Assembly: GCA_963717255.1 (NCBI GenBank) | Contig: CAVQVT010000012.1 | Span: forward strand, 1 to 64,000 | DNA: 64,000 bases | From: CAIYQJ01 sp963717255 | GTDB taxonomy: Bacteria; Chloroflexota; Limnocylindria; Limnocylindrales; CSP1-4 | Direction of reading: 5' to 3' | In this document: positions 37,673 to 46,180 of the stretch, piece by piece | Layout of the letters: every line of letters starts with the position of its first letter | Numbering within the stretch: position 1 is the first letter of the stretch | Made by a program: the position numbers and the translations under genes | The notes under the pieces: model-generated | Seen by the model: the letters and a program-made list of their open reading frames with translations, nothing else | Databases searched by the model: none | Told to the model about the DNA's origin: nothing

Positions 37673-39400
37673 GGCCAGCGCCTCCACCAGCGACGCCTCC
37701 GTCGGCGTCGCGCCGAGCCCCAGCCGTTCGCCGACACGCGCGGAGACCGGCGGGATCAACCCCGTCGAGGCGAGCACCTCCCACGTCGACGGCCCGAACA
37801 CATCCCCGGGGGAGCCGTGGGCGACGACACGCCCCTCTCGCATGACGACGATCCGCCCGAAATGGGCCGCAGCAAACTCCATGTCGTGGGTGATCGCGAT
37901 GACGGTCCGCCCGGCCTCCACGAACCTGTCGACGATCGCCCCGACGCGCGCCCGCCCCGGCCCGTCCTGGCCGGTCGTCGGCTCGTCGAGGACCAGGACG
38001 GCCGGATCCATCGCCACGACGCTCGCGAGCGCCACGAGCTTCCGCTGCGAGAAGTCGAGGTCGTAGGGGTTCGCCGCTCGTGAACCCGTGAGCCCGGTCA
38101 GGACCAGCGCGCGCTCCACGAGCAGGTCCGTCTGGCGCCGGTCGAGCCCCAGGTTCCGCGGGCCGAACCCGACCTCGCGCTCGACCGACCGGTTGAACAG
38201 CTGCTCGTCGGGGTTCTGGAAGACGAACCCGACGGCCCGTGCGACGACGCTCACGGCGGTGTCGGCGATGTCCCTGCCGCCGACGGTCACGACCCCTGAG
38301 TCCGGCCGGAGGAGGCCGTTGAGGTGCTTGACCAGGGTCGTCTTGCCCGACCCGTTCTGGCCCAGGATCGCGACGGCCGTCCCCGCCGGGACGATGAGGT
38401 CCACGCCCCGTACCGCCTCGATCCCGCCGGGGTAGCGGTGGACCAGCCCCTCGACCTCGACGGCGACCGGCGGCGCCTCGCGGATCGGCGACAGTGCGGG
38501 CAGGACCGGCACGGCGGATCCGTCGGTCTCGGAGTCGTCGCCGGCCGGGGCGAGCCGCCCTGCGCCGCGCGAGCGGAGCGCGCCGACGACCGCGTCCTCG
38601 TCGAACGCCCGATCCGGGTCCACGTGCGCCCGCTCGGCCAGGCGCACGATCGTTGGCGCGCGGAGTCCGACCGTCGCGAGAACCCCGGAGCCGAGAGCCC
38701 TGCCGGGCTCGTCGAGCGTGACGATCCGGCCGGCATCGAGAACGAGGCACCGGTCCGCGAGAGCGAGCACGGCGGGATCGTGCTCGACGACGAGGATCGC
38801 CCGGCCGCCGACCGCGAGGGTGCGCAGGAGCGCCGCCACCGCGGACGTCCCGGCCGGGTCGAGCTGGGCGGTCGGCTCGTCGAGGACGACGGTCGAGGTC
38901 CCCATCGCGATGATGCTCGCGATCGCCACCCGCTGCTGCTCCCCGCCGGAGAGCGCGAACGGCTCGCGCTCGGCGAGGTGCGCGATGCCCAGACGCTCAA
39001 GGACGTCGTCGATCCGGCCGTCCATGTCTGCCCGAGGGACGCCGAGGTTCTCGAGCCCGAACGCGAGCTCCTCGCGCACGGTCAGCTTCGAGGCCGAGAG
39101 CTGGTTCGCGGGCGTCGAGAAGACGATCCCGACGCGCTCGGCGAGCTGACCCGCCGAAGCACCCGTGGCGGTGATGCCAGCCACTGTCACGGAGCCGTCG
39201 ATCCTCGCCCGGACCACGCGCGGGATGAAGCCGGCCGATGCGAGCGCGAGAGTCGACTTCCCGGCCCCCGTGCGGCCCTCCACTCCGACGATCTCGCCAG
39301 CGCCGACGCGCAGGTCGATCTCCCGGAGGGCCGGCTCGCGGCGTCCCGGGTAGCGGACGCTCAGCCGCTCGGCGACGAGCCCGGTCGCCACCGCAGTCAC
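37658..39400 (-). CDS. ECF transporter ATPase, two ATP-binding domains in one chain
   Basis: 580 aa from GTG 39400. Domain 1: VEGRTGAGKSTLALASAGFI, LSGGEQQRVAIASII, VVLDEPTAQLDP. Domain 2: ILGQNGSGKTTLVKHLNGLL, VFQNPDEQLFN, DFSQRKLVALASVVAMDP, VLVLDEPTTGQD. In domain 2 the ABC signature is DFSQRKL rather than LSGGQ. Powers the ECF importer; most systems use two separate EcfA proteins. GTGA overlap with the EcfT gene. Confidence 0.92.
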   Translation of the reverse strand: MTAVATGLVAERLSVRYPGRREPALREIDLRVGAGEIVGVEGRTGAGKSTLALASAGFIPRVVRARIDGSVTVAGITATGASAGQLAERVGIVFSTPANQLSASKLTVREELAFGLENLGVPRADMDGRIDDVLERLGIAHLAEREPFALSGGEQQRVAIASIIAMGTSTVVLDEPTAQLDPAGTSAVAALLRTLAVGGRAILVVEHDPAVLALADRCLVLDAGRIVTLDEPGRALGSGVLATVGLRAPTIVRLAERAHVDPDRAFDEDAVVGALRSRGAGRLAPAGDDSETDGSAVPVLPALSPIREAPPVAVEVEGLVHRYPGGIEAVRGVDLIVPAGTAVAILGQNGSGKTTLVKHLNGLLRPDSGVVTVGGRDIADTAVSVVARAVGFVFQNPDEQLFNRSVEREVGFGPRNLGLDRRQTDLLVERALVLTGLTGSRAANPYDLDFSQRKLVALASVVAMDPAVLVLDEPTTGQDGPGRARVGAIVDRFVEAGRTVIAITHDMEFAAAHFGRIVVMREGRVVAHGSPGDVFGPSTWEVLASTGLIPPVSARVGERLGLGATPTEASLVEALAAREG

Positions 39401-40176
39401 CGGCCGATCCCCGCGACCGCGAGCCAGACAGTCCCCGCGACGGCGACGAGGAGGAGCAGTCGCAGCCAGCGGTCGATCGGCGGGTCCGGGACGAGTCGGT
39501 AGGCCGTCCGGCCGGGTCTCGCCCCGAACGCCCGCGCCTCGAGGGCGAACGTCCGCTCGCGGACGTCGATCAGTGAGCCGAGGAGGATCGGCGCGACGAG
39601 CGGGAAGAGAGCCCGGACCCGGATGGCGATCGAACCCGAGACGGCGAGTCCGCGCGCCTGCTGGGCCTCGAGGATCGCCGCGGCCCTCGCCTGGAGGCGC
39701 GGCACCATCTGGACCGCGGACAGGACGACGAACGCGATCCGGTGGCTCGCCCCACGAGCGATGAGCGACTCGAGAAGGTCGTCCGCCAGGGTCGTGAAGA
39801 GGAAGAGGATGAGCACGATGAAGGCGACGAGCAACCGGCCGGCCGACACGAGTCCGAACGTCAGTCCCTCCGACGTGATCGCCAGGGGCCCGAGCCGGAC
39901 CAGGACGTCGCTCGCCCCGGGGTAGAGCAGGGCATTGACGACGAGGATGGATCCGACGAGGAGGGCCGGGATCTTCAGGCTTCGCACGAGCGGGAGGATC
40001 AGGCCGGCCGTCGTGGCGGCGAGGAGGACGAGGATCGCGAGCCCTCCGAGGACCGCAGGCGGGAGGATGAACGCCGCGAGCAGCACCCAGGCCACCGCGA
40101 GGATCTTCGTCACCGGGTTGCGCCGGTGGAGCCAGCTCTCTCCCGGCCGGAAGTAGCCGGTGGCCGGAGAGCTCAT
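39397..40176 (-). CDS. ECF transporter transmembrane subunit EcfT
   Basis: 259 aa, about five helices. The two coupling motifs with Ala-Arg-Gly-like signatures are visible as EAQQARGLAV and ALEARAFGARPGR. WLHRRNPVTKILAVAWVL is the usual N-terminus. Sits 15 bases after the S-component gene and overlaps EcfA. Confidence 0.9.
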   Translation of the reverse strand: MSSPATGYFRPGESWLHRRNPVTKILAVAWVLLAAFILPPAVLGGLAILVLLAATTAGLILPLVRSLKIPALLVGSILVVNALLYPGASDVLVRLGPLAITSEGLTFGLVSAGRLLVAFIVLILFLFTTLADDLLESLIARGASHRIAFVVLSAVQMVPRLQARAAAILEAQQARGLAVSGSIAIRVRALFPLVAPILLGSLIDVRERTFALEARAFGARPGRTAYRLVPDPPIDRWLRLLLLVAVAGTVWLAVAGIGR

Positions 40177-40191
40177 CCGGCCACCGTCGGA

Positions 40192-41409
40192 TCAGTCGGC
40201 AACCGTCTCCTCGCCGCGGCTGAACATCGTCCGGACTGCGAGCGGCAGGGCGCCGAGGATGAGGAAGACGATCGTGTAGCTGATCGTCTTGTCGAGAGGG
40301 TCGCTCGTCAGGCCCTGGGCGAAGGCGGACTGGAAGACGTTGAGCCCGAGGGTGCGGAAGAGCGCCACGAGGGCGTCCGTCCCGCCGCCCGTCACGCCGC
40401 CGAAGACGCCGGCTGCGATCGGCGCCGAGATCGCCGCCGCCACGAGGCCCGTCGTGATGCCGCCGACCCAGACGGGGAAGAGGCGGGCATTCTCGCCGCG
40501 TCGCGCCCATGCCCAGACGAGGGCGGCGAGTACGACGCCGAGCAGTCCCGCCAGGACGAGACCGAGCGGGTCGGCGAGCGCGAGGCCGGTGAGGTTCGCT
40601 CCGCCGAGGAACTCCGTGTCCGAGCCGTCGATGGCCGAGAAGTAGCCGGTCGGTCCCACCACGAGGCGCACGAGAGCGAAGACGAGAACGAACGCGGCGA
40701 CGGCGGTGGCGACCGTCAGATACGTCCGGATCCGCAGGTCCTCGGCGGTGAAGCGGAAGACGGTCCGGTTCGAGAGCCAGGCCACGATCGCCCCGAACGC
40801 CACGAGAGCGAACGAGATCGCAACGAAGCGGAGCTGGTTGTCGGCCAACTGGCCGGCGTCCTCCACGTCGAGCGCGGGGAGGCCGACCGTCGCCTGGAGA
40901 ACGAGGAAGGCGACTGCCGCGGCGGCCACACCGAGCGCGAGGGCGAGGAACTGGCCCACGCGCGTGTCGTCCGCGCGAAGCCGGAAGACGCCCCGCCCCG
41001 CCCAGAACCCGGCCATGAGCCCGATGACGCCGGCGACCGGAGCAAAGAACGCGGCTGTCGGCCCCGCGCCGCCCGGGACCGGGAGGATCGACCAGACGAG
41101 GTTCGCGAGGATCCCGGTGAGGGCTCCGGCCCACGGCCCGGCGAGGGCGCCGACGAGGACCGTCCCGATCGAGTCGAGGTAGATCGGCAGGCGCAGGAAG
41201 TAGATGAGCGACCCGACCGCGATGTTGATCGCGATCGAGACCGCCATGAGCGTCAGGGTCGCGGTCGAAAGGTCGCGCGATCGGCGGGCGGCGATGGCCA
41301 GGACGACCGCGCCGACGATGAGGATCGCGAGGTAGGCGGCCTGAACCGGCGGGACGCAGCCGTCAGTCTGGCCTTCAGCGCACAGGCGGAGCCACTCGAA
41401 GCTGCCCAT
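40192..41409 (-). CDS. ECF transporter substrate-binding S component (double length)
   Basis: 405 aa, roughly ten or more helices, about twice the length of a normal S component. LPIYLDSIGTVLVGALAGPW and ALTGILANLVWSILP are the S-component-like part. The second half resembles further membrane helices. Strong Shine-Dalgarno AAGGAGG precedes the ATG. Substrate not determined by the sequence. The nucleoside hydrolase upstream suggests a nucleoside or base-derived vitamin (inference). Confidence 0.75.
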   Translation of the reverse strand: MGSFEWLRLCAEGQTDGCVPPVQAAYLAILIVGAVVLAIAARRSRDLSTATLTLMAVSIAINIAVGSLIYFLRLPIYLDSIGTVLVGALAGPWAGALTGILANLVWSILPVPGGAGPTAAFFAPVAGVIGLMAGFWAGRGVFRLRADDTRVGQFLALALGVAAAAVAFLVLQATVGLPALDVEDAGQLADNQLRFVAISFALVAFGAIVAWLSNRTVFRFTAEDLRIRTYLTVATAVAAFVLVFALVRLVVGPTGYFSAIDGSDTEFLGGANLTGLALADPLGLVLAGLLGVVLAALVWAWARRGENARLFPVWVGGITTGLVAAAISAPIAAGVFGGVTGGGTDALVALFRTLGLNVFQSAFAQGLTSDPLDKTISYTIVFLILGALPLAVRTMFSRGEETVAD

Positions 41410-41456
41410 CGGTCCCTCCTTCGGTCCGCGAAGAGCCGTCCGTCACGACCATCCTG

Positions 41457-42527
41457 TCAGATTGCGGCGGCACCTCGCTTGGCCGCGAGGCTCCCCACTC
41501 GCTCCACGAACCTCTCGAAGAAGGACTCGGCGTCGGCCTCCACGCCCACGTCGAGGGTGTCGGGTCGGCCCCAGACGCGTCGCCAGTCCGCGACCGTCTC
41601 GCCCTTCGTGAGCGTCCCGTCCAGCTCGACGTCCACGGGGACGGGCTCCGTCCGGACGAGCGACGGGTCGATCGCGGCCGCGAGCGCGAAGGGATCGTGG
41701 ATGAATGCACCGTAGAAGCCATCGTACCGGCCGTGAAACTCCATGTAGAAGCGCAGCGCGTCCGCGAGGAACCGGACGACACCGCTCACCGTGCCGTCCG
41801 GCCGGGTCCCGTCCGGCGCACAGCCCGCCCGGGCCGCCAGGCGCTCGAGGTGCGCCGGGATCAGCTTCGCCCGCTCGGTCACGTCGAGCCCCAGCGCCAC
41901 GGGCCGCGACGGGAGACCCCGCGCCGCGCGGGCCGCCTGGGCCTCGGGCGCTCCGAACGCCGCGTAGACGGCCTTCACGGCGTGCGGGTCCACGCTCGCG
42001 TTCCACTCGGTCGTCGGCGCCGTGTTGCCGGGCGAGCGGAACGAGCCGCCCATGATCACCAGCCGTCCCACCAGCAGCGGCAGATCCGGCGCGCGCTCTA
42101 CCGCGACGGCGAGGTTCGTCAGAGGCGCCACGCAGACGACGGTCAGCTCCCCGGGCCGGCGTCGCGCCTCCTCCACGATGACGTCCGCCCCGTGGCGCGC
42201 GGAGAGCGGCATCCGCGCGGGCGGGAGCGTCGCGTATCCGATCCCGCGCGGCCCGTGCGTCTCGGGCGTCGTGACCAGAGGCCTCACCAGCGGCGTCTCC
42301 CTGCCGAGGGCCACCTCGACGTCTGTGCGCCCGGCCAGCTCGAGGACGGCCCGCGTGTTCTCAGCCACCTGTCGCGCGTCGACGTTCCCGCCCGTGCACG
42401 TGACGGCGACGAGGTCGACCTCGGGCGAAGCGCAGGCGTAGAGGAGCGCGAGGCTGTCGTCGATCCCGGTGTCCACGTCGAGGAGGACGGGGATCCGGGC
42501 GGACGCGATGTCCACGGAGGCGTGCAT
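41457..42527 (-). CDS. Inosine-uridine-type nucleoside hydrolase
   Basis: 356 aa. The calcium-binding signature VDTGIDDSLALLYA, VAPLTNLAVAVERAP, VIMGGSF, WNASVDPHA and IHDPFALAAA (catalytic His) are all present. Cleaves ribonucleosides to base and ribose. ATG at 42527 lies one base after the VapC-like stop, so it is in the toxin-antitoxin transcript, and is followed by the ECF genes: a salvage operon. Confidence 0.93.
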   Translation of the reverse strand: MHASVDIASARIPVLLDVDTGIDDSLALLYACASPEVDLVAVTCTGGNVDARQVAENTRAVLELAGRTDVEVALGRETPLVRPLVTTPETHGPRGIGYATLPPARMPLSARHGADVIVEEARRRPGELTVVCVAPLTNLAVAVERAPDLPLLVGRLVIMGGSFRSPGNTAPTTEWNASVDPHAVKAVYAAFGAPEAQAARAARGLPSRPVALGLDVTERAKLIPAHLERLAARAGCAPDGTRPDGTVSGVVRFLADALRFYMEFHGRYDGFYGAFIHDPFALAAAIDPSLVRTEPVPVDVELDGTLTKGETVADWRRVWGRPDTLDVGVEADAESFFERFVERVGSLAAKRGAAAI

Positions 42528-42528
42528 G

Positions 42529-43011
42529 CTAGGTCGCCGTGCCCACGACGAGGTCCGTGAGGTTGACGACCGTCGCCTCCGGCCACGTGTCACGGAGACG
42601 AGGGCGCCAGGAGGCGTCGTTCGTCACGACGTGCCGGGCGCCGGCGACGAGACCCGTCGCGAGCACGAGGGCATCGGCGGACGAGAACCCCGCCCGGGCT
42701 CGGAGCGTCGCCGCCAGCTGTCCGGCCGTCGCATCGACGGCGACGAGCCGCAGGTTGGGGAACCCGTAGAGGAACCCGATCACGGTGCGATGCGCGGAAG
42801 CCCCGGCGATCGTCGGGCGCACGAGCACCTCCATGACCGACACAGCGGAGACGAGGCCCGTGTTGCGGCCCGTCCGCACCCAGCCGTCGAGGACGGTCGC
42901 CGCGGCGGGCGACCCGGCCTCCGAGCCGTCCAGGTACGAGAGGAGCGCGCTCGAATCGAGGAGGACGGGAACGCCCGGCGGGATGGGCTGCGTCTCCTCG
43001 CTCCCGGTCAT
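42529..43011 (-). CDS. PIN-domain ribonuclease toxin (VapC-like)
   Basis: 160 aa. PIN acidic residues: VLLDSSALLSYL, VMEVLVRP, GFSSADALVLATGLVAG and VVTND. Single-strand RNA cleavage is the family activity. ATGA overlap with the AbrB-type gene upstream marks a toxin-antitoxin pair. A longer upstream start would run through the antitoxin and is not supported. Confidence 0.85.
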   Translation of the reverse strand: MTGSEETQPIPPGVPVLLDSSALLSYLDGSEAGSPAAATVLDGWVRTGRNTGLVSAVSVMEVLVRPTIAGASAHRTVIGFLYGFPNLRLVAVDATAGQLAATLRARAGFSSADALVLATGLVAGARHVVTNDASWRPRLRDTWPEATVVNLTDLVVGTAT

Positions 43012-43259
43012 CGCTCCCAGCTCGCCCGCTCCTCGGCGAGCCACGATGCCGGATCGGCGCCCCACAGCCCGCGCAGGGCGCCGGCATAACTCTCCCGGAT
43101 GACGACGATCTCGGATCGGTCGCCGTCGGCCCGGAAGAGGAGGCGCGTGCCCTCCTCCAGCCGAAGCGCGCGGACGATCGGCTCGGGGATCGTCACCTGG
43201 TTCCGTGCCCTGACCCGCGCTTCGAACGCCAGGGGTCCGGTGTGAGTGATGTCCGTCAT
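43008..43259 (-). CDS. AbrB/MazE-type antitoxin
   Basis: 83 aa. SpoVT-AbrB swapped-hairpin sequence ARVRARNQVTIPEPIVRALRL, then EEGTRLLFRADGD. The C-terminal tail (WLAEERASWER) would mask the toxin. Its stop overlaps the toxin ATG. An imperfect inverted repeat covers its start codon. Confidence 0.85.
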   Translation of the reverse strand: MTDITHTGPLAFEARVRARNQVTIPEPIVRALRLEEGTRLLFRADGDRSEIVVIRESYAGALRGLWGADPASWLAEERASWER

Positions 43260-43270
43260 GTCGGACTCAC
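43242..43270. promoter_or_regulatory. Candidate operator over the antitoxin start
   Basis: GTGAGT (43242-43247) and ACTCAC (43265-43270) form an inverted repeat around the antitoxin ATG. A GATAGT -10-like box lies just upstream on the minus strand, and ATGTCGGA is repeated at 43259 and 43278. AbrB-type antitoxins usually repress their own promoter. Confidence 0.35.
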
Positions 43271-43359
43271 TATCGCGATGTCGGATATCGATGTCAACAG
43301 TCAGACACGACTGCGTCCCGGCGCGACTCCTTCGCCCCCGGACCGCTCCGGGCGCGGCC

Positions 43360-43365
43360 TACACT
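43360..43365 (+). promoter_or_regulatory. -10 box, leaderless-type promoter of grpB-purK
   Basis: TACACT exactly 6 bases before the GTG at 43372. Confidence 0.55.
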
Positions 43366-43371
43366 GCCGCG

Positions 43372-43920
43372 GTGAGCGGTCTCGTCATCGGTCCGTACGT
43401 CCAGCGCCCCTTCGGGGTCCATGCCGCGGACCCTCGTGCGCCGGAGGTGGCGGCCGCCGTCGCGGACCTCGTCAGGTCCGCCCTGCCGGACGCGCGGATC
43501 GAGCACTTCGGCAGCACGGCCGTTCCCGGGCTCCCCGGGAAGGGCGTCGTCGACCTCGTGCTGGTCTCGCCGCCGGAGACCGTGGCGAGGACGGCCGACC
43601 GGCTCGTGCGCCTCGGCTTCCAGCGCCAGGGCGGACCGGACCCGTGGCCGCCGACCCGTCCGATCCTCGTGGGCACGGTGGAGTGGCGCGGCCGGGTGTA
43701 CTCGATCCATCTCCACGTGATCCCCGAGACGAGCCCGGAGGTCCGCGAGCACCTCGACTTCCGCGACGCCCTGCGCGCCGACCCGCGGCTGCGCCGTGAC
43801 TACGCGGCGGAGAAGCGGCGCCTGACGGCGGAGGACGGCGCCGACTGGGGGATGTACTCGGTCCGGAAGGGGCCGTGGATCGAGTCGGTCCTCGCGCGGA
43901 TCGTGGCCCGGCGGTCGCCC
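43372..43920 (+). CDS. GrpB/UPF0157 nucleotidyltransferase-fold protein, probably fused to PurK
   Basis: Begins at GTG 43372. IEHFGSTAVPGLPGKGVVDL is the GrpB signature (nucleotidyltransferase-like), then YSIHLHVIPETSPEVREHL and KGPWIESVLARIVARR at the end. No stop follows in any plausible frame. With one extra G removed near 43920 the frame continues through an Ala/Pro/Gly-rich linker of about 95 residues into PurK. The role of GrpB domains is poorly known; family knowledge suggests nucleotide transfer. Confidence 0.78.
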
Positions 43921-45387
43921 GGCCGCCGGGGCGCCCGCCCGCCCGAGCGCCGATCCGGGCGCGGGCACGGCCGGCGAGACGGGTGGGGACCGGGCCGCCG
44001 GCGCCGCGCGCCCCGCATCCTCAAGACGGTCGTCGGGGGGGCCGACGCCGCGCACGGACCTGCCGGCCCCAGCGCGGCCGGGCGCCACGCCCGCAGCGCG
44101 CGCCGCCTCGGCCGGCCCCCGCCGCCCCGTCGCGATCCCGCGCCTGGGCCGCGCGTCCGCGGCCGAGCCGGAGCCCGCGATCCCGCCGGAGTCGCGCGAG
44201 CCCATCCTTCCGCCGGCCACGATCGGCATCCTCGGCGGCGGCCAGCTCGGCCGGATGCTCGCCGTGGCCGCCCGTGCGATGGGCTACCGCATCGCCGTCC
44301 TGGACCCGGATCCCGCCTGCCCGGCGGCGTCCGTCGCCGAGCGCCTCGTCAGGGCCGCTACGACGACCCGGCCGCGGCGGCGGAGCTGGCGCGCGGCTGC
44401 GCCGTCGTCACGTACGAGCTGGAGCACGTGGAGGCGTCGCTCGCCGAGGCCGTGCTGGCCGCCGGCGTCCCCGTCCGGCCGGGCCTGCTCGCGCTTCGCG
44501 TCGCCCAGGACCGGCTCGCCGAGCGACGGTGGGTCGAGGCGCAGGGGGCGCGGGTCGCGCGCTGGCGCGAGGTCCGCAGCCCGGCCGAGCTGCGCGTCGC
44601 GCTTCGGGACGTGGGGCTTCCCGCCCGCCTCAAGGCCCCGCTCGGCGGCTACGACGGCCGCAGCCAGGCCCGGATCGCCCGCGAGTCGGCGGTGGCCGAG
44701 GCATGGGACGCGCTCGCCGGCCCGCCGTCGTCGCGCGACCCGCGACTCTCCCGGGCGGCGCGACCGGCGCTGCTCCTCGAGGAGGAGCTCGCGTTCGAGG
44801 CGGAGCTCAGCGTGGTCGTGGCGCGCGGGCCCGGACGGGATGGCCCTCGCGTTCCCCGTCGCGCGGAACATGCACGACGCCGGGATCCTCGTCGAGTCGG
44901 TGGCCCCGGCGCCGGTCGCGCCGCTGTCGGTCGCGATGGCCAGGGACCTCGGCGAGCGGCTGGCGGCGCCAGCTCGGCGTCGTCGGGACGCTCACGGTCG
45001 AGCTCTTCCTCCTCCGCGACGGGACGCTCGTCGTCAACGAGCTCGCGCCGCGCGTCCACAACAGCGGTCACTGGACGATCGAGGGCTGCCGCACCAGCCA
45101 GTTCGCCCAGCACGTGCGCGCGATCTGCGGCCTGCCGCTGGGGTCGATCGAGATGAACGGCTGCGCCGCGACCGTCAACCTGCTCGGGACCGGGAAGGAG
45201 CGGCCCGCGGCGCTCCTGGGCATGGAGCGCGCCCTCGCCGATCCCGGACGTCGCCGTCCACCTGTACGACAAGCGCCGGGTCTTCGCCCGCCGGAAGATG
45301 GGGCACGTGACCGTCGTGGCAGGCTCTCCGGAGGAGGCGCTCGACCGGGCACGGACGGCGCGCGCGCGACTGGCCTGGGAGACCTGA
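43921..45387 (+). CDS. purK: N5-carboxyaminoimidazole ribonucleotide synthase (ATP-grasp), several indels
   Basis: Purine synthesis step with PurE. After the linker one reads ATIGILGGGQLGRMLAVAAR, AVVTYELEHV, PARLKAPLGGYDGRSQ, FPVARNMHDAGILV, VELFLLRDGTLVVNELAPR, then VHNSGHWTIEGCRTSQF and KMGHVTVVAG. Frame changes sit near 44350, 44832, 44970 and 45245; together with 43920 they restore one frame from GTG 43372 (670 codons). There is no ATG or GTG in frame between the linker and the Rossmann loop, which favours the GrpB fusion. Confidence 0.88.
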
Positions 45388-45445
45388 ACCGCGCGCCGAC
45401 CGGCACTTGCGCCCCATGCGACCAGGTCCGTACCGTCGACCCGCG

Positions 45446-45937
45446 ATGGACCTCCGCCCTGATCCCGCCGCCGACGAACGACTGCTCCGCGAGGCGATCG
45501 ACCTCGCCCGCGACCACATGCGCGAAGGAAGCGGCGGGCCCTTCGGCGCCGTCATCGCGCGCGACGGCGTGGCGATCGCGCGCGGCTGGAACGCCGTGAC
45601 GTCGGAGCTCGACCCCACCGCCCACGCCGAGGTCGTGGCGATCCGCCGGGCGTGCGCGGCCCTCGGCTCGTTCAAGCTCGACGGATGCACCCTGTACGCG
45701 AGCTGCGAGCCGTGCCCCATGTGCCTCGCCGCGACCTACTGGGCGCGGATCGACAGGGTCGTCTTCGGGGCGGGGCGGGCGGACGCCGCCGCGATCGGGT
45801 TCGACGACTCCCGCATCTACGACGAGATCTCGCTCCCGCGCGACGCCCGCACGCTCCGCATGCGCCAGCTCCTCCGCGACGAGGCCAGGCGCGCGATGGA
45901 GGGGTGGGTGACGAAGCGCGACCGCATCCCGTACTGA
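45446..45937 (+). CDS. Guanine deaminase (GuaD-type, CDA fold)
   Basis: 163 aa. Zn and catalytic residues in DPTAHAEVVAIRRAC and YASCEPCPMCLAATYWARI. The region ADAAAIGFDDSRIYDEI is typical of bacterial guanine deaminases rather than TadA. Converts guanine to xanthine, which fits the purine genes around it. TACCGT 9 bases before the ATG is a likely -10. Confidence 0.88.
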   Translation: MDLRPDPAADERLLREAIDLARDHMREGSGGPFGAVIARDGVAIARGWNAVTSELDPTAHAEVVAIRRACAALGSFKLDGCTLYASCEPCPMCLAATYWARIDRVVFGAGRADAAAIGFDDSRIYDEISLPRDARTLRMRQLLRDEARRAMEGWVTKRDRIPY

Positions 45938-46180
45938 CGCGCCAGAGGGCGGCCGGACGGGTCCTGTCGGCCGACGACCCCCGACCTCCGCGGCTCCACG
46001 CCGACGCAGATGCTCGCCGCTCCGTCGGGGGCTCGCCGTCCACCACCCGCCGACCCGGCCGCCGGCCGCCCGCCGTCCGCGGGCCCGACCCGGCCGGCCT
46101 CCACCCGCGCCCGCGATGGGGCAGAATCGCGCCACGCCCCGCCGATCCGGCGACGCCCGTGCACCGAGGAGAACTCCGTG
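45938..46180. other. Intergenic spacer before the isocitrate dehydrogenase gene
   Basis: 243 bases without a credible gene. A CAGAAT -10-like hexamer near 46124 and a Shine-Dalgarno GAGGAGAA at 46166-46173 serve the downstream gene. Confidence 0.4.

Noticed and set aside
43008..43065. Longer upstream start for the PIN toxin at 43065
   Set aside because: It would overlap most of the antitoxin's C-terminal coding region; the ATGA overlap at 43008-43011 is the usual arrangement.
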